DNA of 52,281 nucleotides from Muribaculaceae bacterium (GTDB taxonomy: Bacteria > Bacteroidota > Bacteroidia > Bacteroidales > Muribaculaceae): assembly GCA_017557425.1 (NCBI GenBank), contig JAFYYU010000013.1, forward strand, positions 1-52,281, in the 5' to 3' direction. Below, one piece after another: positions 1 through 8,574 of the stretch. Under the pieces are notes generated by a model. It was not told the origin of the DNA. It ran no database searches and saw nothing but the letters and a program-made list of their open reading frames with translations. The number at the start of each line of letters is the position of its first letter. Position 1 is the first letter of the stretch. The position numbers and the translations under genes were made by a program.

Positions 1-399
1 GAATATGAGGGTCAGCAGGGTAAGATCGCCATCCGCCACTACAACATCTACGACATGTTCCGCCTGAACGTTGACGACATTCAGATTGGCACTCCCAGCG
101 ATACCGAGGAGGCTGAGTGGATCTATGTATATGACCTGACCTCTACCGACTATCTCATCGAGGGTCTTGATCCCGAGACCACCTACGAGGTTCAGGTACA
201 GGCTTACAACGACTTCAACGAGAGCCCCTGGAGCGAGTCTGTCATCTTCACCACGACCCAGAAGACCTCTATCCAGGAGATCAGCGCCGAGGTTAAGGGT
301 GACAACCGCTACTACAACATGATGGGTCAAGAGGTTGACGGCAATAACCTGCCCGCTGGCATCTACATCCACAACGGCAAGAAGATCCTTGTGAAGTAA
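1..399 (+). CDS. Choice-of-anchor J / FN3 secreted protein, C-terminal part (5' end outside window)
   Basis: The frame is open from base 1 and ends at TAA 397-399, so this is the C-terminal 132 residues of a larger protein. It contains the end of a choice-of-anchor J (cleaved-adhesin-like) module (IRHYN...FRLNVDDIQIG), an FN3-like stretch (TTYEVQVQAYN...SVIFTT) and a C-terminal module YYNMMGQEV...LPAGIYI...KKILVK that looks like a type IX secretion sorting domain. By family knowledge such proteins cross the outer membrane by T9SS and are anchored or released outside. Its last 150 bases differ from the end of the next gene at only six positions, so the two are recent tandem paralogues or share sequence by gene conversion. 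Followed by a hairpin at 442-474. Confidence 0.85.
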   Translation, partial: EYEGQQGKIAIRHYNIYDMFRLNVDDIQIGTPSDTEEAEWIYVYDLTSTDYLIEGLDPETTYEVQVQAYNDFNESPWSESVIFTTTQKTSIQEISAEVKGDNRYYNMMGQEVDGNNLPAGIYIHNGKKILVK

Positions 400-441
400 G
401 ACATCCGCTCTTAGATTTACGATAATCTAGCAATACAACGA

Positions 442-474
442 CTGCACATGACCCAACGGCCATGTGCAGTTTTT
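442..474 (+). terminator. Intrinsic terminator
   Basis: Nine-base perfect stem CTGCACATG (442-450) / CATGTGCAG (461-469) with a 10-base loop, followed by TTTTT. It lies 43 bases after the stop codon of the partial surface protein. Confidence 0.85.
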
Positions 475-544
475 AATATAGTCTGCCTCTCCATATTATT
501 TTTTTTATATTTTAGTGTGGTTGACCTATTTTTCCTATCATTTT

Positions 545-576
545 TTTGGCTTTCTAAATATTAATTTGTAACTTTG
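545..576 (+). promoter_or_regulatory. Bacteroidetes-type promoter for the 628 gene
   Basis: TTTG at 545-548, 20-base spacer, TAACTTTG at 569-576. This matches the known Bacteroides primary-sigma consensus TTTG-N19-21-TAnnTTTG. The start codon is about 45 bases after the expected transcription start. Confidence 0.75.
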
Positions 577-627
577 TGGCCTAAGAGGATTTTTTACTTT
601 TTGTTTAACTATTTAATTTTCAAGCTT

Positions 628-2184
628 ATGAAGAAATTCGTTTTACTTTTGATGGCTGCTCTGGCACTGCCAGTTATGGCCCAAATGACTACTACCACTA
701 AGGCCGAGGCCTTGAAGTTGCAAGACCGCGACAACATGGAAGTTTTTGCTCCGGTAAAGGCTTTTGACGCAAGTGCCATCACTGTTGCCGACAAGACCCG
801 TGGCGGCTATCTTTGGGACTTCGAGACCGATGAATCACTTGAAGGCTGGCTGACCTACGATGCTGACGGTGACGGCTACGCCTGGGAAATTGACAACTAC
901 TACAGCTACAATGGCGGCACTTACTGCTTGACCTCGCGCAGCTACTATGGCGGTGCTCTGTCTCCTGACAACTGGCTGATTTCTCCAGCAGTATCCCTCG
1001 ATGGCATTCTGTCGATTTTCACCGAGAACTACATGTCTACTTATCCTGACAAGTTCATGGTTTATGTTCTTGTTGGTGAGATGACCGATAACACAACTTT
1101 TGATGAATTCGTGCCTATTTCGGATTTCATCCAGCCCGGTACCACATGGGAAGAGCACACCTTCGACCTGAGCGAGTATGCAGGTGCAACTGGTCACTTC
1201 GCACTCCGTCACTATGACTGCTACGATGAATTCCGTATTCTCGTTGACTACATCTCCCTTGGCTACACCCCCGAGCCCGAACCCACTACTCCCGAAGATG
1301 TAACTGTTGAGCCCGGCACGAATGATGCTGCTGTGATGTGGACCGACGATGACGATGCTATGTGGAACCTGCGCTATCGCGTTTACACCGAGCCTACTGG
1401 CTACTTCTGGGACTTCGAGGAGACTGCTGCTGATGACTACTCACTGCCCGGTGGCTGGACCTGCATCGATGCTGACGGCGACGGCTACGAGTGGTATCAC
1501 CTGAACCAGAGTGGCGGCTTCCAGACCCACAGCGGCTATGGCCACCTGACCTCGGCAAGCTATGCTAACTACACTGGTCTCAATCCCGACAACTGGCTGG
1601 TATCACCCGAGGTAACCCTCACCGGCAACCTGTCGTTCTGGGCTTGCGGCCAGGATCCCAGCTATGCTGCTGAGCACTTCACCGTATATGTTACCACTGG
1701 CGATCCTAATGATGTCGACAGCTATGTAGCTATCTCTGACGAGATCATTGCTAATGGTGAAATTACTGAGTATGTATTTGACCTGAGCGAGTATGAGGGC
1801 CAGACCGGTCATGTTGCTATCCGTCACCACAACTGCTACGACCAGTTCCGCCTTAACGTTGACGATGTTCAGATCGGTGAACCCAACGAGGAAGCTGAGT
1901 GGATCTATGTTTATGGCTTGACCGACACCAACTACTTCATTGAGGGTCTCGATGAGAACACCACCTATGAGGTACAGGTACAGGCATTCAACGAGAACCA
2001 GCATGAGAGCGAGTGGACCGAGTCTGTCCTCTTCACCACGACCCAGAAGACCTCTATCCAGGAGATCAGTACCGAGGTTAAGGGCGACAACCGCTACTAC
2101 AACATGATGGGTCAAGAGGTTGACGGCAATAACCTGCCCGCCGGCATCTACATCCACAACGGCAAGAAGATTCTCGTGAAGTAA
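628..2184 (+). CDS. Secreted protein with two choice-of-anchor J modules, FN3 and T9SS sorting domain
   Basis: 518 residues from ATG 628, chosen because it begins a clear signal peptide (MKKFVLLLMAALALPVMAQ); an upstream in-frame start would put extra residues before it and lies on the promoter -7 box. After the signal peptide come two homologous modules (about residues 60-210 and 260-415), each with a WDFE...GW...DADGDGY...W start, a DNWLISP/DNWLVSP core and a FDLSEY...GHFALRHYDCYD / GHVAIRHHNCYD end. An FN3-like segment and a C-terminal sorting module (YYNMMGQEV...LPAGIYI) follow. The family is typically extracellular adhesin/binding modules carried by T9SS. Ligand unknown. Paralogue of the preceding partial gene. 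Confidence 0.85.
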   Translation: MKKFVLLLMAALALPVMAQMTTTTKAEALKLQDRDNMEVFAPVKAFDASAITVADKTRGGYLWDFETDESLEGWLTYDADGDGYAWEIDNYYSYNGGTYCLTSRSYYGGALSPDNWLISPAVSLDGILSIFTENYMSTYPDKFMVYVLVGEMTDNTTFDEFVPISDFIQPGTTWEEHTFDLSEYAGATGHFALRHYDCYDEFRILVDYISLGYTPEPEPTTPEDVTVEPGTNDAAVMWTDDDDAMWNLRYRVYTEPTGYFWDFEETAADDYSLPGGWTCIDADGDGYEWYHLNQSGGFQTHSGYGHLTSASYANYTGLNPDNWLVSPEVTLTGNLSFWACGQDPSYAAEHFTVYVTTGDPNDVDSYVAISDEIIANGEITEYVFDLSEYEGQTGHVAIRHHNCYDQFRLNVDDVQIGEPNEEAEWIYVYGLTDTNYFIEGLDENTTYEVQVQAFNENQHESEWTESVLFTTTQKTSIQEISTEVKGDNRYYNMMGQEVDGNNLPAGIYIHNGKKILVK

Positions 2185-2224
2185 AAACAACCCTCCCCTC
2201 AAGGGAGAATTGAACACCTATAGT

Positions 2225-2270
2225 TTGAGGGTGTGCTCTGGGAAATCCCGGGCACACCCTCAACTCTTTT
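2225..2270. terminator. Bidirectional terminator between convergent genes
   Basis: Twelve-base perfect stem TTGAGGGTGTGC (2225-2236) / GCACACCCTCAA (2252-2263), T run after it on the + strand. It sits between the surface protein (+) and the end of the long - strand peptidoglycan operon. Confidence 0.8.
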
Positions 2271-2296
2271 TCCAACTCTGTCGCCTCGGCGTCAGA

Positions 2297-2950
2297 CTAT
2301 TTGATATAGGGTTTGATGGCGTCGCGCCAGATGAGATAGCCTTTGCCCATCAGATGGAGGCCGTCGTTGGTCAGGTCTTCCCGCAGGCGTCCCTGGTCGT
2401 CAACAAACAGTGGATAAAGATTGATCCAAGTCACTCCCTGGCGTCGGGCCACCTGTTCGAGCAGCACGTTGGCCTCGACAACGACATGGTCACGCCCCTT
2501 GAGCAGTTTCCACTCGTGCACGTCGTTATTGAACGGCAACAGGCTCTGCAGGTAGATTTTGGTCCTGGGGGAGCCCTGCTTGACCATGACGATGAGTTTC
2601 TCCATCGCGCGGGCGATGCTATCGGCACTCACATCGTGCGAAATGTCGTTCACACCGCTCAGGATGAACAGCTTCTTGGGCTGGCCCTTGATAATGGGAT
2701 CCACACGGTCGATGAGACCCTGCACGATGTCACCCACGATGCCGCGGTTCTTGATGTGCTTGTTATTGAGCAGCTCATTGAACTCGCAGCCGTCGGTCAA
2801 GCTGTTGCCCAGCATGACGATGTCCTTCTTGCCGATGGGCAACTCGTCAAAAAGCGTCGCCCGTCGCGCGTAGTACGGGTCCTGATTGGCCTGAGCCATC
2901 GCCGTGATGCCCACCAGGGCCATCACGGTCCACAATAGCAATTTCTTCAT
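2297..2950 (-). CDS. SGNH/GDSL-family hydrolase, secreted
   Basis: 217 residues from the ATG at 2950, chosen over a longer reading because it starts a signal peptide (MKKLLLWTVMALVGITAMAQ). SGNH blocks are visible: GNSLTDG with the nucleophile Ser (block I), the Gly of NRGIVGD (II), the Asn of SGVND (III) and DGLHL with the Asp-His pair (V). It resembles sialate/PAF-acetylhydrolase-type esterases that act on acetyl esters of sugars. It is the last gene of the peptidoglycan-scavenging operon, 25 bases after murQ. A plausible role, by inference only, is periplasmic removal of O-acetyl groups from MurNAc. The acyl substrate cannot be read from sequence. Confidence 0.85.
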   Translation of the reverse strand: MKKLLLWTVMALVGITAMAQANQDPYYARRATLFDELPIGKKDIVMLGNSLTDGCEFNELLNNKHIKNRGIVGDIVQGLIDRVDPIIKGQPKKLFILSGVNDISHDVSADSIARAMEKLIVMVKQGSPRTKIYLQSLLPFNNDVHEWKLLKGRDHVVVEANVLLEQVARRQGVTWINLYPLFVDDQGRLREDLTNDGLHLMGKGYLIWRDAIKPYIK

Positions 2951-2975
2951 CACTAGATTCTGAATTACTTGTACC

Positions 2976-3794
2976 TTAATTATCTGACCTGTAGGCATCG
3001 ATGGCCTTTTTTACCGAGCCGTGGAGCAGCAACAGGCGCTTGGCGTCCTCATAGGGGAGTTTCAATTCCTCTACAAGCCAGCGCGTGCCACGGTCCACAA
3101 GCTTTTGGTTGGTGAGCTGCATGTTCACCATCTTGTTGCCCTTGACACGTCCCATCTGTATCATCACGCTGGTCGAGATCATGTTGCAGATGAGTTTCTG
3201 GCCCGTTCCGCTCTTCATGCGCGAGCTGCCCGTGACATACTCGGGGCCTACGATCATCTCGATAGCTATCTCGGCAGCCTCGCTCACGGGGGCATCAGGG
3301 TTGCTGGTGATAGCGGCGGTGAGGCAACCATTGGCACGAGCGTCGCGCAGGGCACCGATGACATAGGGGGTGGTCCCCGATGCGGCGATGCCGATGACCG
3401 TGTCGAGTGGCGTCACCTTGTATTCCTGCAGGTCTTTCCAGCCCTGCTTGGTATCGTCCTCGGCATTCTCGACGGCATTGCGCAGGGCGGTATCTCCACC
3501 GGCGATGAGACCGATAATCCACCCCGGGGACATGCCGAAGGTGGGTGGAATCTCGCTGGCGTCAAGCACGCCCAGTCGTCCGCTGGTGCCTGCACCCATA
3601 TAGAAGATGCGTCCGCCCTTCTTCATGCGCTCGACGATGCCTGTCACCAGGCGTTCGATCTGCGGAATTGCTTTTTGTACAGCATCGGCCACCTTGTGGT
3701 CTTCCTGGTTGATCTCGGTGAGGATTTCATGCACCGATTTCTTCTCCAGGTTATCGTATAGCGACGGTTGTTCGCTAATTTTCACAAAAGCCAT
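2976..3794 (-). CDS. murQ: N-acetylmuramic acid 6-phosphate etherase
   Basis: 272 residues, close to the usual length for the Bacteroidetes form. MurQ cleaves the lactyl ether of MurNAc-6-phosphate to give GlcNAc-6-phosphate and D-lactate in the cytoplasm. The SIS-domain signature GAGTSGRLGVLDASEIPPTFG is present near residues 67-87, with Glu81 and Glu112 (NAVENAEDD) at the places of the two catalytic glutamates known in E. coli MurQ. The later VTGSSRMKSGTGQK motif is also intact. It lies 46 bases after the MurK-like kinase, which would make its substrate. The order kinase-etherase next to an AmpG-like transporter is as in the Tannerella MurTKQ system. Confidence 0.96.
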   Translation of the reverse strand: MAFVKISEQPSLYDNLEKKSVHEILTEINQEDHKVADAVQKAIPQIERLVTGIVERMKKGGRIFYMGAGTSGRLGVLDASEIPPTFGMSPGWIIGLIAGGDTALRNAVENAEDDTKQGWKDLQEYKVTPLDTVIGIAASGTTPYVIGALRDARANGCLTAAITSNPDAPVSEAAEIAIEMIVGPEYVTGSSRMKSGTGQKLICNMISTSVMIQMGRVKGNKMVNMQLTNQKLVDRGTRWLVEELKLPYEDAKRLLLLHGSVKKAIDAYRSDN

Positions 3795-3840
3795 AATTAT
3801 TTCAAATTATCATTTACTATCATTCTATTGCGGTCTTGCC

Positions 3841-4692
3841 TCACACATCGGCCGAGTGGTACTTCACCAATCCCTCCATCGGGTCTTTGATGACGGTTCC
3901 GATAGTGATGCCCAAAGCCTGGGCGGCCTCTTGCAGCACCGCCTTCTCACAGAAAGCAATCGAACCCACAAAGTTGCAGGGCAATTCCTTGTAATTGGGA
4001 TAGCTGGCCACGTTGCGGGTAAAGAAATCGGTGAACGAGCGCAACACGATGTTATGGATCGACGGCTCGTTGATGTTATGCTCCAGGAAGGGGGCAAACT
4101 GGGCCAGGAAACGATTGGCGGCAGGCTTGCGGTAAACCGACGTGATAATCGTCGTGTAGTCCAGGTTGTATTCCTTCATGAACTTGTCGCACAGGTGCTG
4201 CGGCAGCTGTTTCTTGAGGACATCGCCCACGAGCAGCTTGCCCAGGACGGCACCGCTGCCCTCATCGCCCAGGATATAGCCCAGGGGAGACACGTTCATC
4301 ACCACATTCTCGCCATCGTAGTAGCAGGAGTTGCTGCCCGTGCCCATGATGCAGGCGATGCCCGGCTCGCGGCCACAAACGGCACGCGCGGCTGCCAGCA
4401 GGTCACTGGCCACCTCGATCTTGCCTGCACTGGCGAAGTTAGCGCGCAGGGCGTTGACCACCTGTTGCTTGATCTCGTCCGAGATAATGCCGGCACCATA
4501 ATAATGGATCTCGTCCACCTTGTAGTTGGTCAGGTGGGGCATCAACTCGCGTTTAATCTGTTCCTTCATTTCCTCCTCGGTGAGAAGGAGGGCATTCATT
4601 CCGGTAGTGAAAATCTGCGCTACCTTTTCCTTTCCGTTGAGCAGCGTCCAGTTGATCTTAGTGGAGCCGCAATCAGCAATAAGAATCATCAT
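3841..4692 (-). CDS. murK: MurNAc kinase of the BadF/BadG/BcrA/BcrD family (MurK-like)
   Basis: 283 residues, ASKHA-fold sugar kinase. The phosphate-1 motif LIADCGSTK (Asp7) at the N-terminus and the phosphate-2/adenosine motif IMGTGSNSCYYDG in the middle are intact, as is the GDEGSGA motif. Family members phosphorylate GlcNAc, GlcN or MurNAc. Position directly before murQ and after a NamZ/MurT-like set makes MurNAc the likely substrate (inference from context; T. forsythia MurK is the precedent). The start could be either of two adjacent ATGs (4692 or 4689). The 46-base gap to the upstream membrane gene contains two TTAGTTN heptamers (4705-4718) related to repeats elsewhere in the window. 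Confidence 0.9.
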   Translation of the reverse strand: MMILIADCGSTKINWTLLNGKEKVAQIFTTGMNALLLTEEEMKEQIKRELMPHLTNYKVDEIHYYGAGIISDEIKQQVVNALRANFASAGKIEVASDLLAAARAVCGREPGIACIMGTGSNSCYYDGENVVMNVSPLGYILGDEGSGAVLGKLLVGDVLKKQLPQHLCDKFMKEYNLDYTTIITSVYRKPAANRFLAQFAPFLEHNINEPSIHNIVLRSFTDFFTRNVASYPNYKELPCNFVGSIAFCEKAVLQEAAQALGITIGTVIKDPMEGLVKYHSADV

Positions 4693-4738
4693 AATATTTG
4701 GTTGTTAGTTCTTAGTTGTATATTTGTTAGTTTGATTT

Positions 4739-5899
4739 CTAGATCTTGATGTAGATTTTCTTCTTGTAAAGGATGTGGCCAATCACCCAGTTGAGCAGCA
4801 CAAAGGCGATGGCATACAAGGCCGATGCCGTGTACTCGTTGCAGAACGAAGTGAAGAACCTGTAAACCGCACTGTGGATGGAGATGTTGCCGCCATCGGC
4901 ATCCTGGCCGACAGGGATGGCACCAAACAGGATGGCCAACACGGTACCCAGCACGTACAACGCCAACGGATTGACGCCGAAGGACTCAAAGAACCGCGTC
5001 CAGCCGCCTTTCTTGCCCTTGATATCGACAAAGTGGATGAGCATCGCCTGGATACACATCGCCATGCCACAGGTAATCATCACAAACGTCGAGGACCACA
5101 TCTTCTTGCCGCAGGGGATGCCATATTGCAGCAACCAGCCGGCCAATACCAATACACTGCCCCACAAGAGCAGTTTTGTGACACGCTCGGTGTTGTTATA
5201 GGTCGTCAGTATCATCCTTCCGGCAAGGAAGCCGATGAGCACATGGGCAATACACGGCAAAGTGCTCAAGATGCCCTCAGGGTCAAACGAAATCTGCTCG
5301 CCATAGGCACTCTCGTGGTACATGTGGTCGGTGCCCAGGATGCTATTGTCAATCTGGGCGATAATGTTATCAAGCGAGAACTCATAGCCATTGCCGAAGC
5401 CCAAAATCAGGGCATAAGCCACGAGAATGATACCGATGAGCCACGGGATGAACTTGCGCTTGAACAGCACAGCGCACAATGAGCCGAAGAAATAAACCAG
5501 CGCAAGGCGTTGGAACACGCCCAGGTAGCGCAAAGTGTCCAGGTTATTGACCGCCTCGCTAAAGGGCTCACCCTTGAACAGGCCGCGCACCAGGTGGCCG
5601 AACCACTGAACGGCCCAGCCGATGAGGAACAGGACAACAGTGCGAATCACGATTTTCTTCAGCAGCGGGCCCGACATCTTGTAATTGAATTTCTTCAGCG
5701 AGAATGCCATCGACACACCCATGCAGAAGACAAAGAACGGGAATACCAGGTCTGTTGGTGACAGCCCGATCCAGTCGGCATGCTCCAGCGGTTTATAGAT
5801 GTAGCTCCATGTGCCGGGGTTATTCACCAGCAGCATGCCCGCGATGGTGATACCGCGCAGGATGTCTAGCGACAGCAATCGTTTATTGTCTTTAGCCAT
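4739..5899 (-). CDS. NagX/HGSNAT-like membrane acyltransferase (DUF5009)
   Basis: 386 residues with about ten hydrophobic membrane segments. The N-terminal SLDILRGITIAGM segment and the loop HADWIGLSPTDLVFPFFVFCMG (about residue 40) match the heparan-alpha-glucosaminide N-acetyltransferase family; the His in that loop aligns with the active-site His of the human enzyme. Those enzymes pass acetyl groups from cytoplasmic acetyl-CoA to amino sugars across a membrane. Sixteen bases separate it from namZ upstream, and murK follows. Inference: it may re-acetylate glucosamine or muramic acid residues during peptidoglycan salvage. Bacterial homologues called NagX sit in GlcNAc-use operons, but their activity is not settled. 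Confidence 0.85.
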   Translation of the reverse strand: MAKDNKRLLSLDILRGITIAGMLLVNNPGTWSYIYKPLEHADWIGLSPTDLVFPFFVFCMGVSMAFSLKKFNYKMSGPLLKKIVIRTVVLFLIGWAVQWFGHLVRGLFKGEPFSEAVNNLDTLRYLGVFQRLALVYFFGSLCAVLFKRKFIPWLIGIILVAYALILGFGNGYEFSLDNIIAQIDNSILGTDHMYHESAYGEQISFDPEGILSTLPCIAHVLIGFLAGRMILTTYNNTERVTKLLLWGSVLVLAGWLLQYGIPCGKKMWSSTFVMITCGMAMCIQAMLIHFVDIKGKKGGWTRFFESFGVNPLALYVLGTVLAILFGAIPVGQDADGGNISIHSAVYRFFTSFCNEYTASALYAIAFVLLNWVIGHILYKKKIYIKI

Positions 5900-5915
5900 A
5901 ATTCTTCAGTTAGGA

Positions 5916-7172
5916 TTAGTGATAAAGGTAATACTTTGCCGAACGGATCTTGAAGACCTCAACGTCCTTGTTCCAGTAGTCGGCGATATCCTCGACACGG
6001 TAGCGCTTAATGAAGCGCTCACGGATCTCCTTGGTACCGCACACCTTGTCGAACATGTTGTAACGCTTGGCGTTCTGCTCGAACAGTTCGACCTGGGGAT
6101 ACATCTCATGGATAACCTGCAGGAAATAGAACTGCGTCAGGCACAGGTCGGCTGCATCGGGGTCTGTGATGTAGGTCTGCACGCCGTGCACCTCCTGCAG
6201 TGACTTGTCCACAGCCACGCTCAAGGCAAAGAACGGCTTGTAGTTGATTGGCCTAAAGTGCATGCCAGGCAGGTTGAGGGCATTCATGTTTATCGCCAGC
6301 GAGTCAGCGTTGATCCACGAGGCGGCAAACGTCTGGAAAGGCAATGTATAGCCGATGCCGGTGTTGAAGATGTACAACTCGCCCAGGATGCCCGAAACGG
6401 GATAGAAAAAAGCGCTCTCGGGGGTAGGAATCTGCGGCGAGGGAGCCACCCAAGGCATACCCGTGTCGCGGAACTTCATGTCGCGCGTCCAACCCTCCAT
6501 CGGGATGACGGTCAACTTGCACTTGCGGTCGGTCTTGGACTCCTGGCCGATAATGCCCTCCTCGTTAAGGAAGATAGCCAGTTCACCAGGGGTGAGGCCA
6601 TAGATATAGGGGATGGCATACTTGCTCACAAACGAGAAATAGCCCGGCTCGACGAGGTTGCCCTCTATCTTGTTGCCTCCCAGCGGATTGGGACGGTCCA
6701 GCACCATGAATTCGGTGTTATACTTGGCACACGCCTGCATACACACGCCCATGGTGGCATAGAAGGTGTAGCTGCGGCATCCCACGTCCTGGATGTCATA
6801 CACCAGCACGTCGATGTCCTTGAGCATCTCTTCGGTGGGCTCATGCGTCTTGCCGAAGAGCGAATACATCTTAATACCCGTCAAGGGGTCAACAGCATCA
6901 CCTACGGCATCACCCGCATGGGCATTGCCGCGCACGCCGTGCTCGGGGCCGAACAGAGCCACAAGCTGCACGCCCGGGGCCTCGTTGAGGATGTCAACGG
7001 TGCTCTTGAGGTTGTTGTCGATACCGCTGGGATTGGTCACCAGCCCCACGCGCTTGCCCTGCAACTCAGCGAACCCGCCGTCACGCAGCACCTCGACACC
7101 CGGCTTGACAACCGCTCCAGCCGTCACCACCGCCATCACACACACAATCAAAAACAATATCTTTCTCATCAT
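5916..7172 (-). CDS. namZ: Exo-beta-N-acetylmuramidase (DUF1343), NamZ-like
   Basis: 418 residues with a signal peptide (MRKILFLIVCVMAVVTAGA). DUF1343 enzymes such as Bacillus NamZ release MurNAc from the non-reducing end of peptide-free glycan chains. Visible conserved parts are RVGLVTNPSG (about 41-50), FGPEHGVRG (about 74-82, with a Glu-His pair expected at the active site), VYDIQDVGCRSYTF and LDRPNPLGG. The enzyme should act in the periplasm on glycan first stripped of peptides by the operon's amidase. The start may be either of two adjacent ATGs (7172 or 7169). Gap of 40 bases to the transporter upstream, containing AATTCGCG repeats. Confidence 0.92.
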   Translation of the reverse strand: MMRKILFLIVCVMAVVTAGAVVKPGVEVLRDGGFAELQGKRVGLVTNPSGIDNNLKSTVDILNEAPGVQLVALFGPEHGVRGNAHAGDAVGDAVDPLTGIKMYSLFGKTHEPTEEMLKDIDVLVYDIQDVGCRSYTFYATMGVCMQACAKYNTEFMVLDRPNPLGGNKIEGNLVEPGYFSFVSKYAIPYIYGLTPGELAIFLNEEGIIGQESKTDRKCKLTVIPMEGWTRDMKFRDTGMPWVAPSPQIPTPESAFFYPVSGILGELYIFNTGIGYTLPFQTFAASWINADSLAINMNALNLPGMHFRPINYKPFFALSVAVDKSLQEVHGVQTYITDPDAADLCLTQFYFLQVIHEMYPQVELFEQNAKRYNMFDKVCGTKEIRERFIKRYRVEDIADYWNKDVEVFKIRSAKYYLYH

Positions 7173-7212
7173 CGTGAAATTCGTATTAATTCGCGAAATT
7201 CGCGTTAAAAAA

Positions 7213-8553
7213 TCAGTCGGTTTTTTTGCCGTAGTTGGGGTCGATGGTTTTATCCACGAAGTAGGTCACAATCAGCGTGGCAAAGCAGCAGGCCATTACC
7301 ATCCAGAAGAAGTTCACATAACCGATGGCTTCCTGGATGTAACCGGCGACGAAGCCCGGCAGCATCATGCTCAACGCCATGAAGGCGGTGCAAATGGCAT
7401 AATGCGACGTCTTGAACTCGCCCTCGCTGAAGTACATCATATAAAGCATATAGGCAGTGAAGCCAAAGCCGTAGCCGAACTGCTCAATACACAGCGCAAT
7501 CGTGATAATCACGACGTTAGTGGGCTGTGCAATAGCCAGATAGACGAACGTCAGGCACGGCAGCGTCATACATGCAGCCATCACCCATAACGATTTCTTC
7601 AGACCCACACGCGAGGAGTAGATACCTCCCAGAATACCGCCCAGCAACAGGGCAATCACACCAAACACGCCATAGACGGTACCCACCATCTCGGTACTCA
7701 GGCCCAAGCCGCCCTGCTCGGTGCTATGCACAAGGAAAGGCTGGCATAGCTTGATGAGGAAGCCCTCGGGCAAACGGTACAACAACATGAAGGCAATCGC
7801 CAGCAGGAATCCGGGCTTCTTGACAAAAGTCACAAACGAGTTACCCAACTCCGCCAGATTATTCTTAGCAGCACCATCGGCGCCCTCGTTGCGGGGCTTG
7901 TCGTCGGCCGAGCGCGGCAGGGCAAAGGTGTGGTACAACGTGATCAGGAAGAAGACGGCAGCCGACACACCCAGCGTGATTTGCCACGACATGGGGATGT
8001 TGCCCGTCTTGCTCTCGATGAGGCCGGCAATGAACACCAGTCCACCCTGACCGAAGACCGAAGCCACACGGTAGAACACGCTGCGGATGCCGATGAAAGC
8101 GGCCTGACTGCTCGGGCTGTGTGCCAGCATGTAGAAGCCGTCGGCAGCGATGTCATGTGTTGCACTGGCGAACGCAGCGATGATGAACAGTACCAGCGTG
8201 AACCAGAAGATGCTGATCGACGTGTTGCCGCCCGCAATGGTCGCAGCATCGGGATGCGGCAGCGTCAGCGTCAACAGGATGAGCATGGCGGTCATGATGA
8301 CCTGCATGGCGACAATCCACCAGCGCTTGGTCTTCACTACATCCACAATGGGACTCCAGATGCCCTTGAGGAACCACGGGAAATACAACAAAGTCGTGAA
8401 GAACGACATGTCGCCGTTGGGGACACCCATCTTGGTGAACATCATCACCGAGATGTTATTGACCACAAAGTAGGGCACGCCCTCGGCAAAATAGAGGGTC
8501 GGCACCCACCACCATGGGGTCTTTTGTCTTTGATCAATCTGAACTTCTTTCAT
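7213..8553 (-). CDS. AmpG/MurT-like major facilitator transporter
   Basis: 446 residues, about twelve membrane segments, beginning WWWVPTLYFAEGVPYFVVNNISVMMF, the start typical of the AmpG branch of the MFS. AmpG imports anhydromuropeptides in proteobacteria; the Bacteroidetes homologue MurT of Tannerella forsythia imports MurNAc. Other AmpG-like traits are GIWSPIVDVVKTKRWW (about 65-80) and the ATHDIAADGFY stretch. Being followed by namZ and murK/murQ, MurNAc or a MurNAc-bearing disaccharide is the likely cargo (inference). Located in the inner membrane. Confidence 0.9.
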   Translation of the reverse strand: MKEVQIDQRQKTPWWWVPTLYFAEGVPYFVVNNISVMMFTKMGVPNGDMSFFTTLLYFPWFLKGIWSPIVDVVKTKRWWIVAMQVIMTAMLILLTLTLPHPDAATIAGGNTSISIFWFTLVLFIIAAFASATHDIAADGFYMLAHSPSSQAAFIGIRSVFYRVASVFGQGGLVFIAGLIESKTGNIPMSWQITLGVSAAVFFLITLYHTFALPRSADDKPRNEGADGAAKNNLAELGNSFVTFVKKPGFLLAIAFMLLYRLPEGFLIKLCQPFLVHSTEQGGLGLSTEMVGTVYGVFGVIALLLGGILGGIYSSRVGLKKSLWVMAACMTLPCLTFVYLAIAQPTNVVIITIALCIEQFGYGFGFTAYMLYMMYFSEGEFKTSHYAICTAFMALSMMLPGFVAGYIQEAIGYVNFFWMVMACCFATLIVTYFVDKTIDPNYGKKTD

Positions 8554-8574
8554 AATCTATATCATTTTTATCAG

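Noticed and set aside
2559-2873. 104-codon + strand frame inside the SGNH gene
   Set aside because: Out-of-frame shadow of the esterase gene, no supporting signal.
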